NCBI RefSeq assembly: GCF_008831285.2
Contig: NC_045138.2
Span: 31,095,934 to 31,159,933 of the forward strand
Source of the DNA: Nymphaea colorata
Lineage: Eukaryota > Streptophyta > Magnoliopsida > Nymphaeales > Nymphaeaceae
Length of the DNA stretch: 64,000 bases
Direction: 5' to 3'
Under the pieces are notes generated by a model. That model did no database searches. It was given only the letters and a program-made list of their open reading frames with translations, and was not told the DNA's origin. Below are positions 1 through 12,719 of this stretch, one piece after another. Each line of letters begins with the position of its first letter. The first letter of the stretch is position 1. The position numbers and the translations under genes are program-made.

Positions 1-298
1 AATTTTATATCCATAATGACTTTGATTAATAATTCAAGATTTTAAACCGCTTAGATTAAAGTAACTTGAATCCCATATGAATTTAGATCGTTTTGAAAAA
101 AGAATGCAATTGAAAAAAGGGTTTGCACAACACTTGGACCGAAAACGGAAACCTTGCCTCACACAAAAAAGGCGGGAAGACCCCTCCAAGGTAGCTTTAC
201 GTGCTCGGGATTAAACCACAACTACCTTTCTCAGAAATTTACGTATTTCAGGAATCGCCCTTTCTCTCTCTAAAAAACACTGGTTGGTTTGTGAATGG
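1..298. other. AT-rich upstream intergenic sequence
   Basis: No coding exon, RNA gene or element is recognisable here. The stretch is the distal promoter region of the dioxygenase gene that starts at 505. Confidence 0.5.
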
Positions 299-306
299 TA
301 TATATT
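299..306 (+). promoter_or_regulatory. Candidate TATA box of the AOP-like dioxygenase
   Basis: TATATATT lies about 200 bp before the ATG at 505. Transcription starting about 30 bp downstream would give a leader of about 170 nt containing the TG/GA microsatellite. The position fits, but AT-rich octamers are common in this DNA and no transcript evidence is available. Confidence 0.35.
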
Positions 307-343
307 CACATGATACAGATACATATAGAGCAGACGCATTATA

Positions 344-396
<53 letters not shown>

Positions 397-405
397 GAGA
401 GAGAG
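344..405 (+). repeat. (TG)n-(GA)n compound microsatellite in the 5' leader
   Basis: A TG run of about 10 units passes directly into a GA run of about 20 units with one interruption. It lies 100-160 bp upstream of the start codon, in the presumed 5' UTR. Repeat-encoded Cys/Val and Arg/Glu reading frames here are artefacts. Confidence 0.9.
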
Positions 406-504
406 CAACAATATATTACACTTCAACGTCCAACAGAGAGTTGAAACAAAACTCAGTACCGCAGAACACAGAAGCAGAAGGGAAGATCCGGGAGAAAGAG
501 AGAA

Positions 505-3500
505 ATGGGTTCGTCAACATTATCATCCATCCCCTTGATAGATTTGAGCAAGAGCATGGTGCCTGGGACGGAGGCATGGCGGAGGACGTGTGAGAAGATG
601 AGAGAGGCAGGGGAGAGGCTCGGTTGCTTCATGGTGGCGGGGTACGACATGCCGGCGGGATTGGTGGAGGACGCCTTCGGAGCTGCCAGGCAGCTCTTCG
701 ACCTCCCCACTGAGACCAAGAGGAGGAACACCTCCCACAAGCCATACTGCGGGTACGAGGGAAGGACAGAGGTCATTCCCCTGTTCGAGAGCCTGGGAAT
801 TGAGGACGTCGACCAACCCGAGGCTGCTCTCCGCTTCACCAACCTCATGTGGCCTGAAGGCAACCAGAGCTTCTGGTACACACATCACCATTCGCTCTGT
901 CTCTCATAAAACTCTCTATTCTTACCGGAAACTTCCATCTAAACGGGAACTTCCCTTCTTCAAAAGCTAGCTTGTTAAAAGAGGCAGAAGATTAAGAAAC
1001 CCATTTCATTTATGTGAACAGTGGACTAAGCATGTCGTTTATTTTCTTTATCATTTGTTGATAGTAAGGTTATCAACCGCTTCGGCCAAGAGCTGTTGAC
1101 ATTGGGGAACTTGATTCAGAGAATGATTTTGGAGAGCTACGGACTGGAGGCGCTCGTTAGATCACATATTGATGAGAGTCATTGTATAATGCGCTTAATG
1201 AACTATGAAGCAGCAGCGGCAGATGGCTCCAATAGTAGCCCCGCCGTCGGCCTCTGCAACCATACGGACAAGAACTGGCTTACGGTATTGTGTCAACAGG
1301 GGGTTGAGGGTCTTCAGGTGGAGTCCAAGCAACGCGGAGATTGGGCTCATGTTCCGTTCATTCCATCGACGTTCGTAGTGATTATTGGTGACTCTCTGAT
1401 GGTACGCACTTCATCGCCTTTATAATTCAATAATTCTCTCTTTTCTGTTTGATCGTTGAGAGGCCCTTTTCTCAATTAATGAATGCTAATAATGTGCTAT
1501 TAAAACAACATAATACTTGTTCTCAATGGTGTTCAAGGCGTGTTTGAGTAACAGTTAGAACTGATCAGTTTGTGAAAAACTTGTTTTGATAAATCGCTTT
1601 GAAGCAAATAGAGAGATGATTATGTGGATCACGGCACATTCTTAGGGGCATGTCATGCATATGTACTTGTGCACGGTATACAGACTTATGCATATAACCA
1701 ACTTAGAAGTAAATAGTTTGCCCGTTGAGCTATTCATAGAAAAAGTCTTTTTTATTACCACCCATGCATACAAACCATGTTTTAGAACATGCTAAAAAAT
1801 GACATTATCACATTACCTGGTTTCCTTATTTGGAAGGTGTGATCCAAACACAACATAAGCATATTTTGTTTCATTAAATGTTGTTGATTATAAAGTACCA
1901 TAAATATCAAAACTCTTTTGGAACCCTGGCCTATGCAATTTATTGGCAAATAAACTTGATACCCATTAACCTATACACGCCATGATTAGAGTACATTATT
2001 TTACTTTTTAGCTTTTAGTGTATTGTTCAATAAATCACAAATTGGAGAGAGAGAGAGAGAGAGAGTGTGTGTCTCCTCTTTGCGCTTCCAACCCACCTTG
2101 TTCATGCCTTATTTCTCTCCATTTATTCAAAGGCTTTCCAAGATTATGAGATAAAAGACGAGCAAGCAATCTCCCTTCTCCCAATTCTTTTGCAAGGGGT
2201 CTTCTTCCTCGTTCTCTTTCCTTCTTTCAAGGTTATGAGGTTCCTAATTCTCCTTCATTTAAGTTGCTTCAGTTCTATACTAGAGCTAGCTAATCTGGTA
2301 GGATTAAGACACAAAAGAAGCCTTAGAACACAGCTGATAGAGTACTGTAACTACGTCCTGACCTCCGCCATTGATGGAGAGTTTTCTCGAACTGCTGCAA
2401 GACGCAGGAGAAATCGTGAGCAGCGATTGCTGTCAGTCATGAGGCCGCCATCATCTAGATCAGCCTACAACACATCTTGAAATATTCCTTCCTTAACCGC
2501 CACACCTCCATCTTTGGCAGTCCTTACAGTTGGACGCCTCCAATATCCCTTCTCAAAGGAAAGGAAGAAGGGCAACATGCCCATGACAGCGCAGTACAGG
2601 CGATACTGTCGGATATAACCTGGCAGTGCAACGTGTAATCAACCAGTATGAACCAATAATAAGACGATGCATGTAAAATGAACACTGGCTGATACTTAAT
2701 GCGAAGAGAGTTAGATATATTAACAAGCACTCGATGAAGAGAGATATAAACTTATTTTTTTATGAGTGGGTTCTAGTAATGATTATATATTGTATTCTCT
2801 AATTAAGCGGCCCCAATAACTTTTGTTCATCCTCGAAGATGTAGGGCCTTCTTTGGTGTTTAAAGTGCCGCCTTTGCCACACTTCAAGTTGCACCTTGAT
2901 GTCTCCTTTTCAAGTTGCACCTCGATGTCCCTTGTTTACAAGTTTACAACAAACAACACAATAAGTTCAATATTCAAAAGGATTACTGTTGTTTTGTTTT
3001 CACAAATTTTTGTTTTCACAAATTTTATCATATCCATGACGTGCACATCTCCACCATCGTAACACTAGAAAAAGAAAGGAAGAAGCGACTGATGTATACA
3101 TCAAATTTGACGAGGATTTAAATTGTTGTTTTTTATTTTTTTAACTTACAATACTTAATTGTGGTTTTCCCCTAAATTTTTGACAACTTTGACAATATTT
3201 TTCTGCAATTGGATTTATAAAAGAAAAACATAAAAAAAAATATCATAGCACATGTGTGTAATGTATGCATAATATGTATATACTTCAGTTGGTTGATTCA
3301 ACACTAGTTGCAATGAATCCAAAAACGAAATGTTTACAACCAACTGCGGAGACAACTCAAACAACTAACTCTGTTTCTTACTTCATGAAATTCTCAACTG
3401 AGCATTTCATAGCAGAAACTGAAAGCTATTTAAGTTATTAGTGGGATTACGTGAAGGTCTATATAGTTCAATAGCAATGTCGACTTAAAAGCAAAGTGCT

Positions 3501-4088
3501 ACTTATATATAAGTTGAGTGGCATTTTCTTCAAAAGTCACCTTATAGATGCACATGATTTAATTTGTGATTTACCCAATCACATTAATTAGATAGCTGAG
3601 ATTGGTAAGGGTGACTTGTAGGCGCTCATATTCTAAATGCACACTAATATGAGTTGTATGGGTGAATAAGATTGATAGCCACAAGTTGCAGCTTGTAAAA
3701 CTAAATTTCTTAAAAATGGAGAGGGAAAATAGACTTCTACTTAAAAAATAGCTTCATATATGGCAACTCCTATAGTACTTACGAAAATTAAACAAAAATA
3801 AAAAATAATTTTGTTTACACCTGGTGATTGCTACAGGCATGGAGCAATGGCAGGCTTCACTCTCCCACACATCGAGTCATGGTGTTTGACAAGGAAAGGT
3901 TTTCCATTGGATTATTTTCCACCCCGAAGGACGGGGCGATCATCAAGGTACCAGAGCAGCTTGTCGATGATGGACATGCCTTGCTCTTCAACCCATTCAA
4001 CTTCTCGGATTTCCTGTACTACTTCAGCACCACAGGCGTTAAACTTTCAGAGTCAGCTATCCACGTGTTTGCTGGGTCACACGACTAG
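505..4088 (+). CDS. AOP1-like: AOP-like 2-oxoglutarate/Fe(II)-dependent dioxygenase (3 exons, 319 aa)
   Basis: Exons are 505-875, 1065-1401 and 3837-4088. Intron 1 (189 bp, phase 2) splits a Cys codon. Intron 2 (2,435 bp, phase 0) follows GDSLM, and the third exon resumes AWSNGRLHSPTHRV. The product is a soluble cytosolic oxygenase that couples decarboxylation of 2-oxoglutarate to substrate oxidation. An N-terminal DIOX_N-like region runs to about residue 120. The Fe(II) ligands are visible: H190 and D192 (motif HTDKN) and H248 (THRV). The 2-oxoglutarate-binding pair is R257 and S259 (RFS). The length and the segments KPYCGY, PLFESLGI and GNQSF match the AOP branch, whose Arabidopsis members act on glucosinolate side chains. 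Most plants with AOP-like enzymes do not make glucosinolates, so the substrate here is unknown. All catalytic residues are intact and no frameshift is seen. The stop is TAG at 4086-4088. Confidence 0.92.
1402..3836 (+). other. Intron 2 of the AOP-like gene (2.4 kb)
   Basis: This long AT-rich intron begins GTACGC and ends in CTACAG. It contains a (GA)n run at 2046-2065. An open frame at 2067-2480 has a hydrophobic first half and a basic second half and resembles no family I know. I see no terminal repeats that would define an insertion. Confidence 0.7.
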
Positions 4089-4215
4089 AAGATCATGCGA
4101 TGGTTGGAGTTTGCGGTGCCTTTCTCTTGAGATATGAACGACATGCATACAAATATATATAGCACATATTAGTGGAAAATAAGCGTTTGAGTACAAAGAT
4201 ATTGTACATTAAATT

Positions 4216-4221
4216 AATAAA
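4216..4221 (+). terminator. Candidate polyadenylation signal AATAAA
   Basis: A canonical AATAAA lies 128 bp beyond the stop codon of the dioxygenase, a normal 3' UTR distance. Plant signals are loose, so this is only a candidate. Confidence 0.4.
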
Positions 4222-4454
4222 GGGTGCTTTACGCTCCCAAAAACATTTGGACTGTTCTTCGACTTCGAAGTTCTAAGAGCATGTTTTGGTCTGTTTGATT
4301 GGTAAGTAAGCTAGATCGTATGTCAGAGTACCCTCACGGTAAAGAAATGGAAACCAATAAGTTACTTAACCTTCTTTCCTTTCTATGGGACAGTCCAGTC
4401 CACGCAAGTGTGCGTGTATGTGTATGTGTGAGAAAGAGAGCGAGTCTATAATCT

Positions 4455-4570
4455 TTAAGAGAAGTATAGCATAATTGGTTGAACTGAGAGACAGACTAAT
4501 AAAAGTTCGGTCTTTAGTTTGACTCTCAAGTGCTACTCCTTTATACTGCACACAATGAACAGATGATGCC
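4455..4570 (+). mobile_element. tRNA-like SINE-type fragment
   Basis: TAGCATAATTGG (4467-4478) fits the pol III box A pattern. AGTTTGACTCT (4516-4526) resembles a decayed box B. Spacing is slightly longer than in a tRNA. The same layout recurs in minus-strand copies elsewhere in the window. No clear tail or target-site duplication was found. Confidence 0.4.
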
Positions 4571-5499
4571 TAGTTGACAGATGTCTCACTCTCCACTCTA
4601 ATCCTGAAGTAGCTCGGCAAAGACGAAACATTTCTTACGATCATTCTTAGGTGCATTTGTGCTCAATCGCCAATTAAAGGCTTAATTTGTCGCAGAAACG
4701 ATCAATACAACACCAATTACCAAGCTAAGAAAGTCGAATTGCAATTAATCTTGAAGACACGATTGGCAACGAAAGTTTCTTTGTGTATTGGATCGTAAGC
4801 GAGGGCAACCACTAATGCACCTAAAAATGGCTCAATCTTTGTAAACCTCAAAGCATCCAACCAGTGTTGTATGTATCATACGGTATGAGACCGTATAGTA
4901 CGATATGTATCGTATCGTTTTAAATTTACCACACGATACACCACCTGTGTCACAAACATGTGCATCCAACACATTAGCAACCTTCGGCACAAGTGAAATG
5001 GTTGGAAGCAAAAAATTGTCTTTCTACGCACAACCAAAACATACATTATTCTTATTGCGATGGATTAAAAGAAAAAATAATGCAAATCAAGGAGCTGCAA
5101 ACAACCATGCTAGTAGAAATGAATATCATGTGGTTCAGGAAAAAAAAAAATCGCCGGGCAAAGATCATCAACGAAGAGAATACAAACCCATAATCCTTGC
5201 CCATTAATACTACAGGAGCAATATAGGAAGAGATTTTTGAGATGAAGAAAGAAAAAGATACCGGTTACCTTATTCATGGTCTGCCAACATGCAGTCTGGT
5301 TGTAGTTCAAATTTTTCATTTGATTGATCCTTGGAATATCCATGTTGAACTACAAACGTAGCTCGGATGCAATCTGATTACAGTCGGATGCTTGGAAGCC
5401 GCCGTGGGATTAAGCATCACTATGATGGATTGATGGCCGTCCATGATCTGACCCGAAGTCCTCGCCTAAGGCGGTGTGATCCCCTTTGACCCAAGTCTA

Positions 5500-5529
5500 A
5501 CACACACACACACACAGTCTCTCTCTCTC
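5500..5529 (+). repeat. (AC)n-(TC)n tract directly before the CCDC93 start codon
   Basis: An AC run is followed by a TC run ending six bases before ATG at 5535. This pyrimidine-rich leader is the counterpart of the GA or CTT tracts in front of the other three genes. Confidence 0.85.
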
Positions 5530-5534
5530 CCCCG

Positions 5535-8500
5535 ATGGAGTTTGAATCCGATCTCCCGCAGAAAATTGTCGACCTGTTAGCTTCCGCGGGTTATTCGAGG
5601 GCATGCGACTCTTCTCTCTCAGTTCTTGACAAGGTTACCGGTGGTCTGGCTTGGTGCATTTCCCGCTGCAATACCAACTCCGATCTCTGCGTCGCTTCTG
5701 ATGGCGCCGCCTGTCTGCAAGATCAATTGTGAATACTAATTTCATGTTTTCTCTGGTTTACTCACTGGGCATCTCTTGTTCCGACCCTCATAAATGTTTA
5801 TTCTCTACTATCAAAACTATGACTCCTTTGAGGGAGGCGAAACTGTTTAGTGAGGACAGTTGAATTGATGATGTTATTGTGATGAATACTCGTCTTTAGG
5901 TTTAACGTCTATTCTCTGAATTATGGATGATGTCTATAACCGTATGGGGAGTTTTTAGGGTTCTTACTTTTGTAGCCAATGATAGCTTGTGGGCTTCTTT
6001 CTTGTACAACGAATCACGTGATTTAGATAGTTTAGTTTGTCGGCTTCTTACTCATACGACCAATACAGCGATTTAAATAGTTCTTCAGTGATTAAATTCA
6101 ATATTTTTTGATGCAGAAAAGTCGGTGAGATTATTGGGGTTGCGCTGCGGTCCGTTGGGTGTCCACATCCTCTTGAAACTCACCAGATTCAAGGCCTGGA
6201 TTACGATCACGTCTATCCTGTTCTAGAATGGATCGTCAATCGGATTACTTCGATGCGGGAGAATATGAGAGATGAGGTGAATTTCCTTCATGTTTGATTC
6301 ATAAACTAGGATGATGGCTAATTTTGAGAAGTTGGACGCTCATTTACGTTGTAATTTCCAAGACTATTGTGTTAAAAAAGGTGCCAACGGATTTTAGGCA
6401 TTTCTGGAGAACCTTCTGGTTATAAACGTTCCAAGCAATTCTTTTAGAGTGACGAGGGATATCCAATCTTTTAGAGTTGGGTTTCGTTTTAAAGAACAAG
6501 ATGTTGACCGCTCAACGATGTTTCAAGCTTTCCTTCAAATAATTGTGGTTTTGGTGTTGATGTGAAACACCAGCTTCTCAGACATGAACCACAACTTCTG
6601 AGTTGGAGAATTGTGGAAGGATGCTATAAGTTTGCTTCTACTTCTGTCTGTATTCAATAAATTGCTTCATGAAGCTAATGGTTGACTCGTGGACCCTTTA
6701 GGACCGAGATCATATTTCCTGGGAACGTTGGGAACTTTTTAGCAGTTGTATGCATGACCCTTTACGCTATCTTTTCAACATGTACCATAAAAGTTTTAAA
6801 GTGTGGAGCCCTATGAATCCTATTTTCTTGATGAGTCAGGCTTCCTGTTGGCATTGGAGATCTTTGAAAACAACACTACTTGTTGAAAACAAGATCTCAT
6901 CTAATTTTCTTTCTATTGATAACCTAATCCATTGAAAGCCTTTGTTTATCTCTATACGTGCAAAATGCCAAATGTTAGCATCAAGAAACATTTGTTTACA
7001 CATTTAGGCGTAGTTACAAGTTAGTCAATTGGAATATAGTATTAGCCCTGGTGTCTCTTATCTGTTGCAGAATCTGGACTTCTCCACAAGCTACAAAAGA
7101 TAGTCTAAATACTCAACTAAAAAACTACATTGTTTCCCTGCAACATTAGGGAGTCTGGGTCTGATGCCTGATTTCCACATTTTCAGAATCTAGTCAATGC
7201 AACTAATCTCAACTGGCATCTGCTTATGCAGAAAAATGCTGATCCACATGCACAATCGAATGAAGCAGGAGAAAAGCTTCATACAGATGAGCATTCCTCC
7301 GATTTTGAAGGTCTAGAACGTTTGTTCGGTGCTGCAACAGAAAAACGGGATAGAGCACAGCAAGTAATTGTTTTAATCATAGACCCTTGTTTATTGAGAT
7401 TTGTTGCAGTACTTTGTGAATTATTTGGATGCTACTGTCACTTGAAGGTTGCTTATTGGGAAAAGAAAAATGTACTCATCAGTTGGAATTCCAGTTTTTT
7501 CTTGTCATTCATTTTGGTGCTGTACTTCTTCCATCTCATTCTGTTAGATAGATAGAAGGCTGGAAATGCATAATGCATGTAAAGCATGTTATCTATTTGT
7601 AAGGAAACTTTTTTCCGACAATACAAATTCTTTTGTTACCTGTTCCTAGTGACATTTCAAAGTTCAAATATATATGATGCTGGTTCTGTAAGTCAAGAGT
7701 AGAAAAGAGTTAGATGCATAAAAAGAGGTGCTTACAGGGAAGGCTTGGTAACAGTCAACCAATTTCATTTCATGATCCAGGGCTCAAGTGGTGTTTTGGT
7801 GTTTCCTTTGCATGCCTTGTTCTTGCCAAAATCTTGAGGTTACAAGTTTGGACAAATATGGAGAAACTACTTGCACTATGAAATGTTGCAGGAAGGAACA
7901 AAATATGCTAGATACAAGAGGATGATTGGCAATGTAAAATGGTCTTGTATGTAAGCAAGTGAATATATGCCATAGTATCTCCATGAGTACCCATAATGCA
8001 TTTATGGGCTGAAAGAGGTCTGCTTCACATATATGGTTTCAGAAAGTAGATTAAAATAGCACAATGCTGCATCTCAACACCAACAGCTCTTTACTATAAA
8101 ATGTTTTGTTGCTATATAGAATAGGAGACGGCAACAACAACAGCGAGAACATGGATGAAACCTAAAAACAGAGATGCTAAGGATGTCTCCTTCCAATAGT
8201 AGGAGCAAACTTTTCATGCTTTTTGCTTCCAAGAGTTGTCCATCAGCATGGTGAAAAGGAAGGAAAGGAGAGAAAAAGGAAAGCTAAAGGAGTGTCTGGA
8301 AAATGAAAACATTTCCGCTCAATTCAAAAGGAAAGTAAATATACAGGAGGGCAGCAGTGATCATGAGGACGAAGACAATGATAGTAGAAAAAGTAGATTC
8401 TGTTTGCCAATTGGAGAGGAAAAATAACTTTTGTCTTATGGTTCTTGAGGAACCTTTTTTTTTTCTTTTTCATCAATGGGAAGGAAAGGAAGGGAAGAGG

Positions 8501-11500
8501 AAGTAAATGTGCTCGAGGATAAAAAGAATATTTGCAGTAATATGCTAAAACAAGGCAATGGACATGAAAAGGAAAGGTGGCCTGATTTTATGGGTAAGGG
8601 TAAAAGAGTTGGACGAGGTTTCTTGTTAGGTCTCCTGGTTAGGATTTTTATATGGAAGTTCTTCCAAGATTGATCTGGGCAGATAGGAGAAGCTTGAAAA
8701 CTTGATAAGGTAGTTTTCCTTTTGGTTAATTTTGCTTCTTCTCGGGTGCAGTCTCATAAGCAGCTTATGCTCTTTCTATTAAAAGTAATTTTGCTCAGAA
8801 TATTTTAAAATGTTATTAAAGAAAATATATAGAGGCTTCATATGCATGCAGGAAAACTAGCTGTTGGTTGCATGTTATGTGCCATAGGTGGTCCTCTTTC
8901 CTCATCAATTATTTCATGAGCAGCTGAATTTGAGTAGGTGTTAGCTGCTTCAAGCATGATAGTGGTTCAATTACATATAAAAATGTTGTGGCTGTTGTTG
9001 CTCTGCCTTCTCTAATTTCTGCCATTGGTATGCTGTTCCAGTTCTTATATAGCATCTTATATTGTGTTGTAACCTTATGTAAATGATTTCCATAACCATC
9101 TGTATGCAGCTACTTACTTCCAGGTTAAGGAAAATACTACATTTGAAGCATCAGGTTGATGATATGCCTACCCAGATGGAACTTATCCAGTAAGTAAATC
9201 ATTTGCTTAGTAGACAAAATGATCTGGCTCATTATAATTATTCTTTCGTGTTGTTAAGAATGTTCATCACTTTATATACCTCAAGCAATTGCCATACATC
9301 TCTAATCATTTGCTTAGTAGACAAAATGATCTGGCTCATTATAATTATTCTTTCGTGTTGTTAAGAATGGTCATCACTATATATACCTCAAGCAATTGCC
9401 ATACATCTCTAATCATTTGCTTAGTAGACAAAATGATCTGGCTCATTATAATTATTCTTTCGTGTTGTTAAGAATGGTCATCACTTTATATACCTCAAGC
9501 AATTGCCATACATCTCTAATTAAAATTTTTGATGAATATTATATACTTCAAAATTTTGGTCGTGATGTTTGCGCATCACTTCACCTCGTTTCACATTGCC
9601 TCGTTTCATAAACTCTATGAATCGCCTCATCTCATTGCATTTAACAACATTGGTGTGGATTTCAATGTAAGGTAATATAATGATGGAGAATGATGACTGT
9701 CAAGGGTAGTGCTTGTGGGGAGAAGCACTTGCACAAGGAGAAGAGTGGGAAACACGCTGTGGAAATAAGAGAGGTGGACTTTGAAAATGTGGGAATGAAG
9801 CAATGACGAGGAACACACGGAAAGGAGGGAAAGTATAACATAGAAGGGAAGAGTGCAATGAGAATGCACATAGTTCAAGGTGGTGCTCCCTCCAACATCC
9901 TTAGGTTAACTTAATTGAGCACAAGGTGAATCATTATAGTGGCAGTCTCTTTTTAGAGAGGTAAATTCCATGAAACCACTTGAAAAACTTTGGTTTAGAC
10001 AAAATCACTTTTTTTGTGGAAGGCACATCCATGTGCACCAGCATTGCAGGAATTTACTGTCTTACCAAAGAATGCCCTGTTGACTGGCCCTAAGGTTCAT
10101 AGTAGCTATTTCACCAGAATGGTCCTCCCGTATACAAAACCTCTCTATTCGGTTATCAAAAGCGATGCCTCCCCCTGCCAGCCTAAAATGCTTGCTTGCC
10201 TCTGTGTCATCCTTTCAAGGGTCAGACTGGACCTGTCCTCAATGTGGCACCACCTTGGTGAATCGGGGCGTGCCATGGTAGCCCTGCATGTGTGACCTCC
10301 TCCAACAATAACCCCTTTCCAATGGTGTGTTCATTTTTCTGTGCAGGCCATTTCTCTTTTTTGTTTCACCAGGAATGATGATCATGCTCAGTCTGCCAAC
10401 CCTTTTGTTCAGTCAGCCGGAATCAAGTCCTCCATGTCATTCTTTTCTGAAAATGTCCAATAGTAGATTGTTCCTAGTTGCCCCTTGACCACGTGCTCCC
10501 ATTTCAGCAGCTCACATGGGCTTTCTCTGTCACTCTGATTGAAGGCCGTAGCACACACAGTCTTACCCACACTTTGCACCTTGTCTGACCTATGATGCAC
10601 ACTCCACAAATTGCTACTATCCTGGGAATTCGGCTCAGAAGCTTGTGGTTTATTGCATACCATAGCATTAGTCTGAGTAGCCTCAATGTGTAAGATGGGT
10701 CCTAGGTCCTAATTCTTGTTAAGACCAATTCTTTATCATGTTTACATTCATGTGAATATAAAAAACGGTTAAGTGCACATTGGGTAAAAATGGTTACTTG
10801 GTGTGGCCTGAATTGGCCTATACAAAGAGTAGAATTTCCATGAGTTGCCATGTAGTCACTGAATTTTGTATCAGATCTTTAATTAGATCCAAGCTGAATT
10901 GAGCATCATTCGAATGATTCTCCAACCATTATTTAGGTTTTTTGGATGATGAACTGACTGCCATCTATTTTATGGGATGCTGGGCCAACCATTATCCAAG
11001 TCGTTTGGATGATGCACTGGACGTCATTTAGAGAATTTGAGTGATGAAGCAGCTGTCAATTGCTGACTGTCACCTGTTATATTTGGTAAACACCAGCTGC
11101 CACATAATCCATTTGGTGTTGTTTCTTCCCTGGCTTAGCGCTTTCAGCGTCAGACTTTCTGTTAAGCCATTACTTAGCATATGTGAAACGGTTATGCTTG
11201 TTGGCCTTCTTCTGGTAGGGAAATGAGATAGTGCCTGCCAGATTCACTGATGACATGGTTGTTATCTGTCATGTTATGTTTCAGATGGTTGTAATTCAGG
11301 CTTTTCCAGGACACGTCAAGGCAATTCACCATATTTTTAACTTTTCAAGACTCGTTTTTCATTAAATTTTTCTGGGGTTGAAGGATTGCATCAACTTGTA
11401 TTGTAGGTCCTCCCAACAATCACTTGTTCATAAAAGAATGTCCTTTTATGGAATAATTTCTGCAGCAACCACCCATGCAAAATTTTCATGTGGGTTGTCA

Positions 11501-12684
11501 TGCAATATGTTTCATCAATAATCAAAAGATAGGTCAAGGGCACTTCTTTTGCTGAGAAAGATTAGTATTGTACTATAAACTGCGGTTACAAATATGGGCA
11601 ATATTTTCAAAATATCAAGATATATTACTAAAAAGTAAAAACAACTTAAATAAGTAAAAATGGAAATATTTTGAAAATATTGCCAAAACGAAAATATCAT
11701 AAGTCTTCTAATGTATTATAAACTTTCTTGGTTTTTATTAGCATTGTAATAATTATTTAGAATTTTTTGTTTGTGTTCATGTAAGAAAATTAGTAAAATT
11801 CTCATAAAAATTTCATAATTTTTATTTTATTTTATATGTATTATTTTTTGAATCACTGAAAATTTTCTGACGAAAACAAGCTTTTTGGTTATTGCCTGAT
11901 ATAGCCTTGCTGATAAAAAGCTGAGAACTGTACTTATGACTATGCAATGAACCATGACATAAGCAACTGTATGTTTATGGTATTACTTGTGAAAGATGGT
12001 TGAAATGTTAAATTTCTCTTGTTTTTCTTCTTAACATTTCCCCCAAAATGCTCTGCCTTTGCGTGGGTGTATAACTGCCTCTATTTTGTTCTTTCTGATA
12101 ATAGCATTCAAACGGATTGCTATTACATTGTTGTTGTTGTCATCATCATCATTTTTATTTGGATAAATGGTTAGAGATGTGATATTTTAGGAGGCTAGAT
12201 GGTGCTTAAGGACTTTCTTTCAAATTGATATTCCCAGGTATGAACGGCGGTTTGCTGAATTGTACATGCAAATCCAGGTAAAGGAAATTACTCGATAATT
12301 TGAGTTATATGTGCATTTCCACATGCATATGTGGAGCACTGTCACATTGGTTTCCACTTTTTCAGCATATTGCATTAAAATTCAGAAGGAAGAAGAAGAA
12401 AAAGAAGAATCATGATATTTTGAAAATATTGCCAAAATGAAAATATCACATTTTTGTTGTGATATTTTTCATTTGAAAACAAAATTTTAAGTGTTTTTTT
12501 TATAACTATTTTGAATTTCTATGAATGTTTTTGTAAGAAAATTAACCAAAATTTGATAATTTTTAATTGTTACTTATAGTTTTATTTTTTTAAATCGCAA
12601 GAAAAGACCAACTATCCAATTAATGTTTGAAAAATTGTCGCCTATAAAAACTTGGGAATGATATTGTGAGTCGGTGACAATGGT

Positions 12685-12719
<35 letters not shown>

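Larger units (their letters stand above)
4222..5534. other. Intergenic region between the AOP-like and CCDC93 genes
   Basis: This stretch separates two genes on the same strand. It holds a tRNA-like SINE-type stretch (about 4455-4570), a short degenerate run of CGTATCGTA-type motifs near 4867-4950, and the CCDC93 promoter and leader. No coding exon is supported; the small open frames at 4905-5343 lack any family resemblance. The last 35 bp before the CCDC93 start form an (AC)n-(TC)n tract. Confidence 0.6.

Noticed and set aside
201-593. Open frames across the TG/GA microsatellite (Val/Cys and Arg/Glu repeats)
   Set aside because: Products of simple repeats. The true start of the dioxygenase at 505 is in another frame with clear family similarity.
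2067-2480. 137-codon open frame in AOP-like intron 2
   Set aside because: No family resemblance, no splice link to the gene, and it lies in a spliced-out region of a complete 2OGD reading frame.
9197-9517. CRISPR-like array
   Set aside because: The three units are contiguous with no unique spacers, in plant nuclear DNA. It is a simple tandem triplication.
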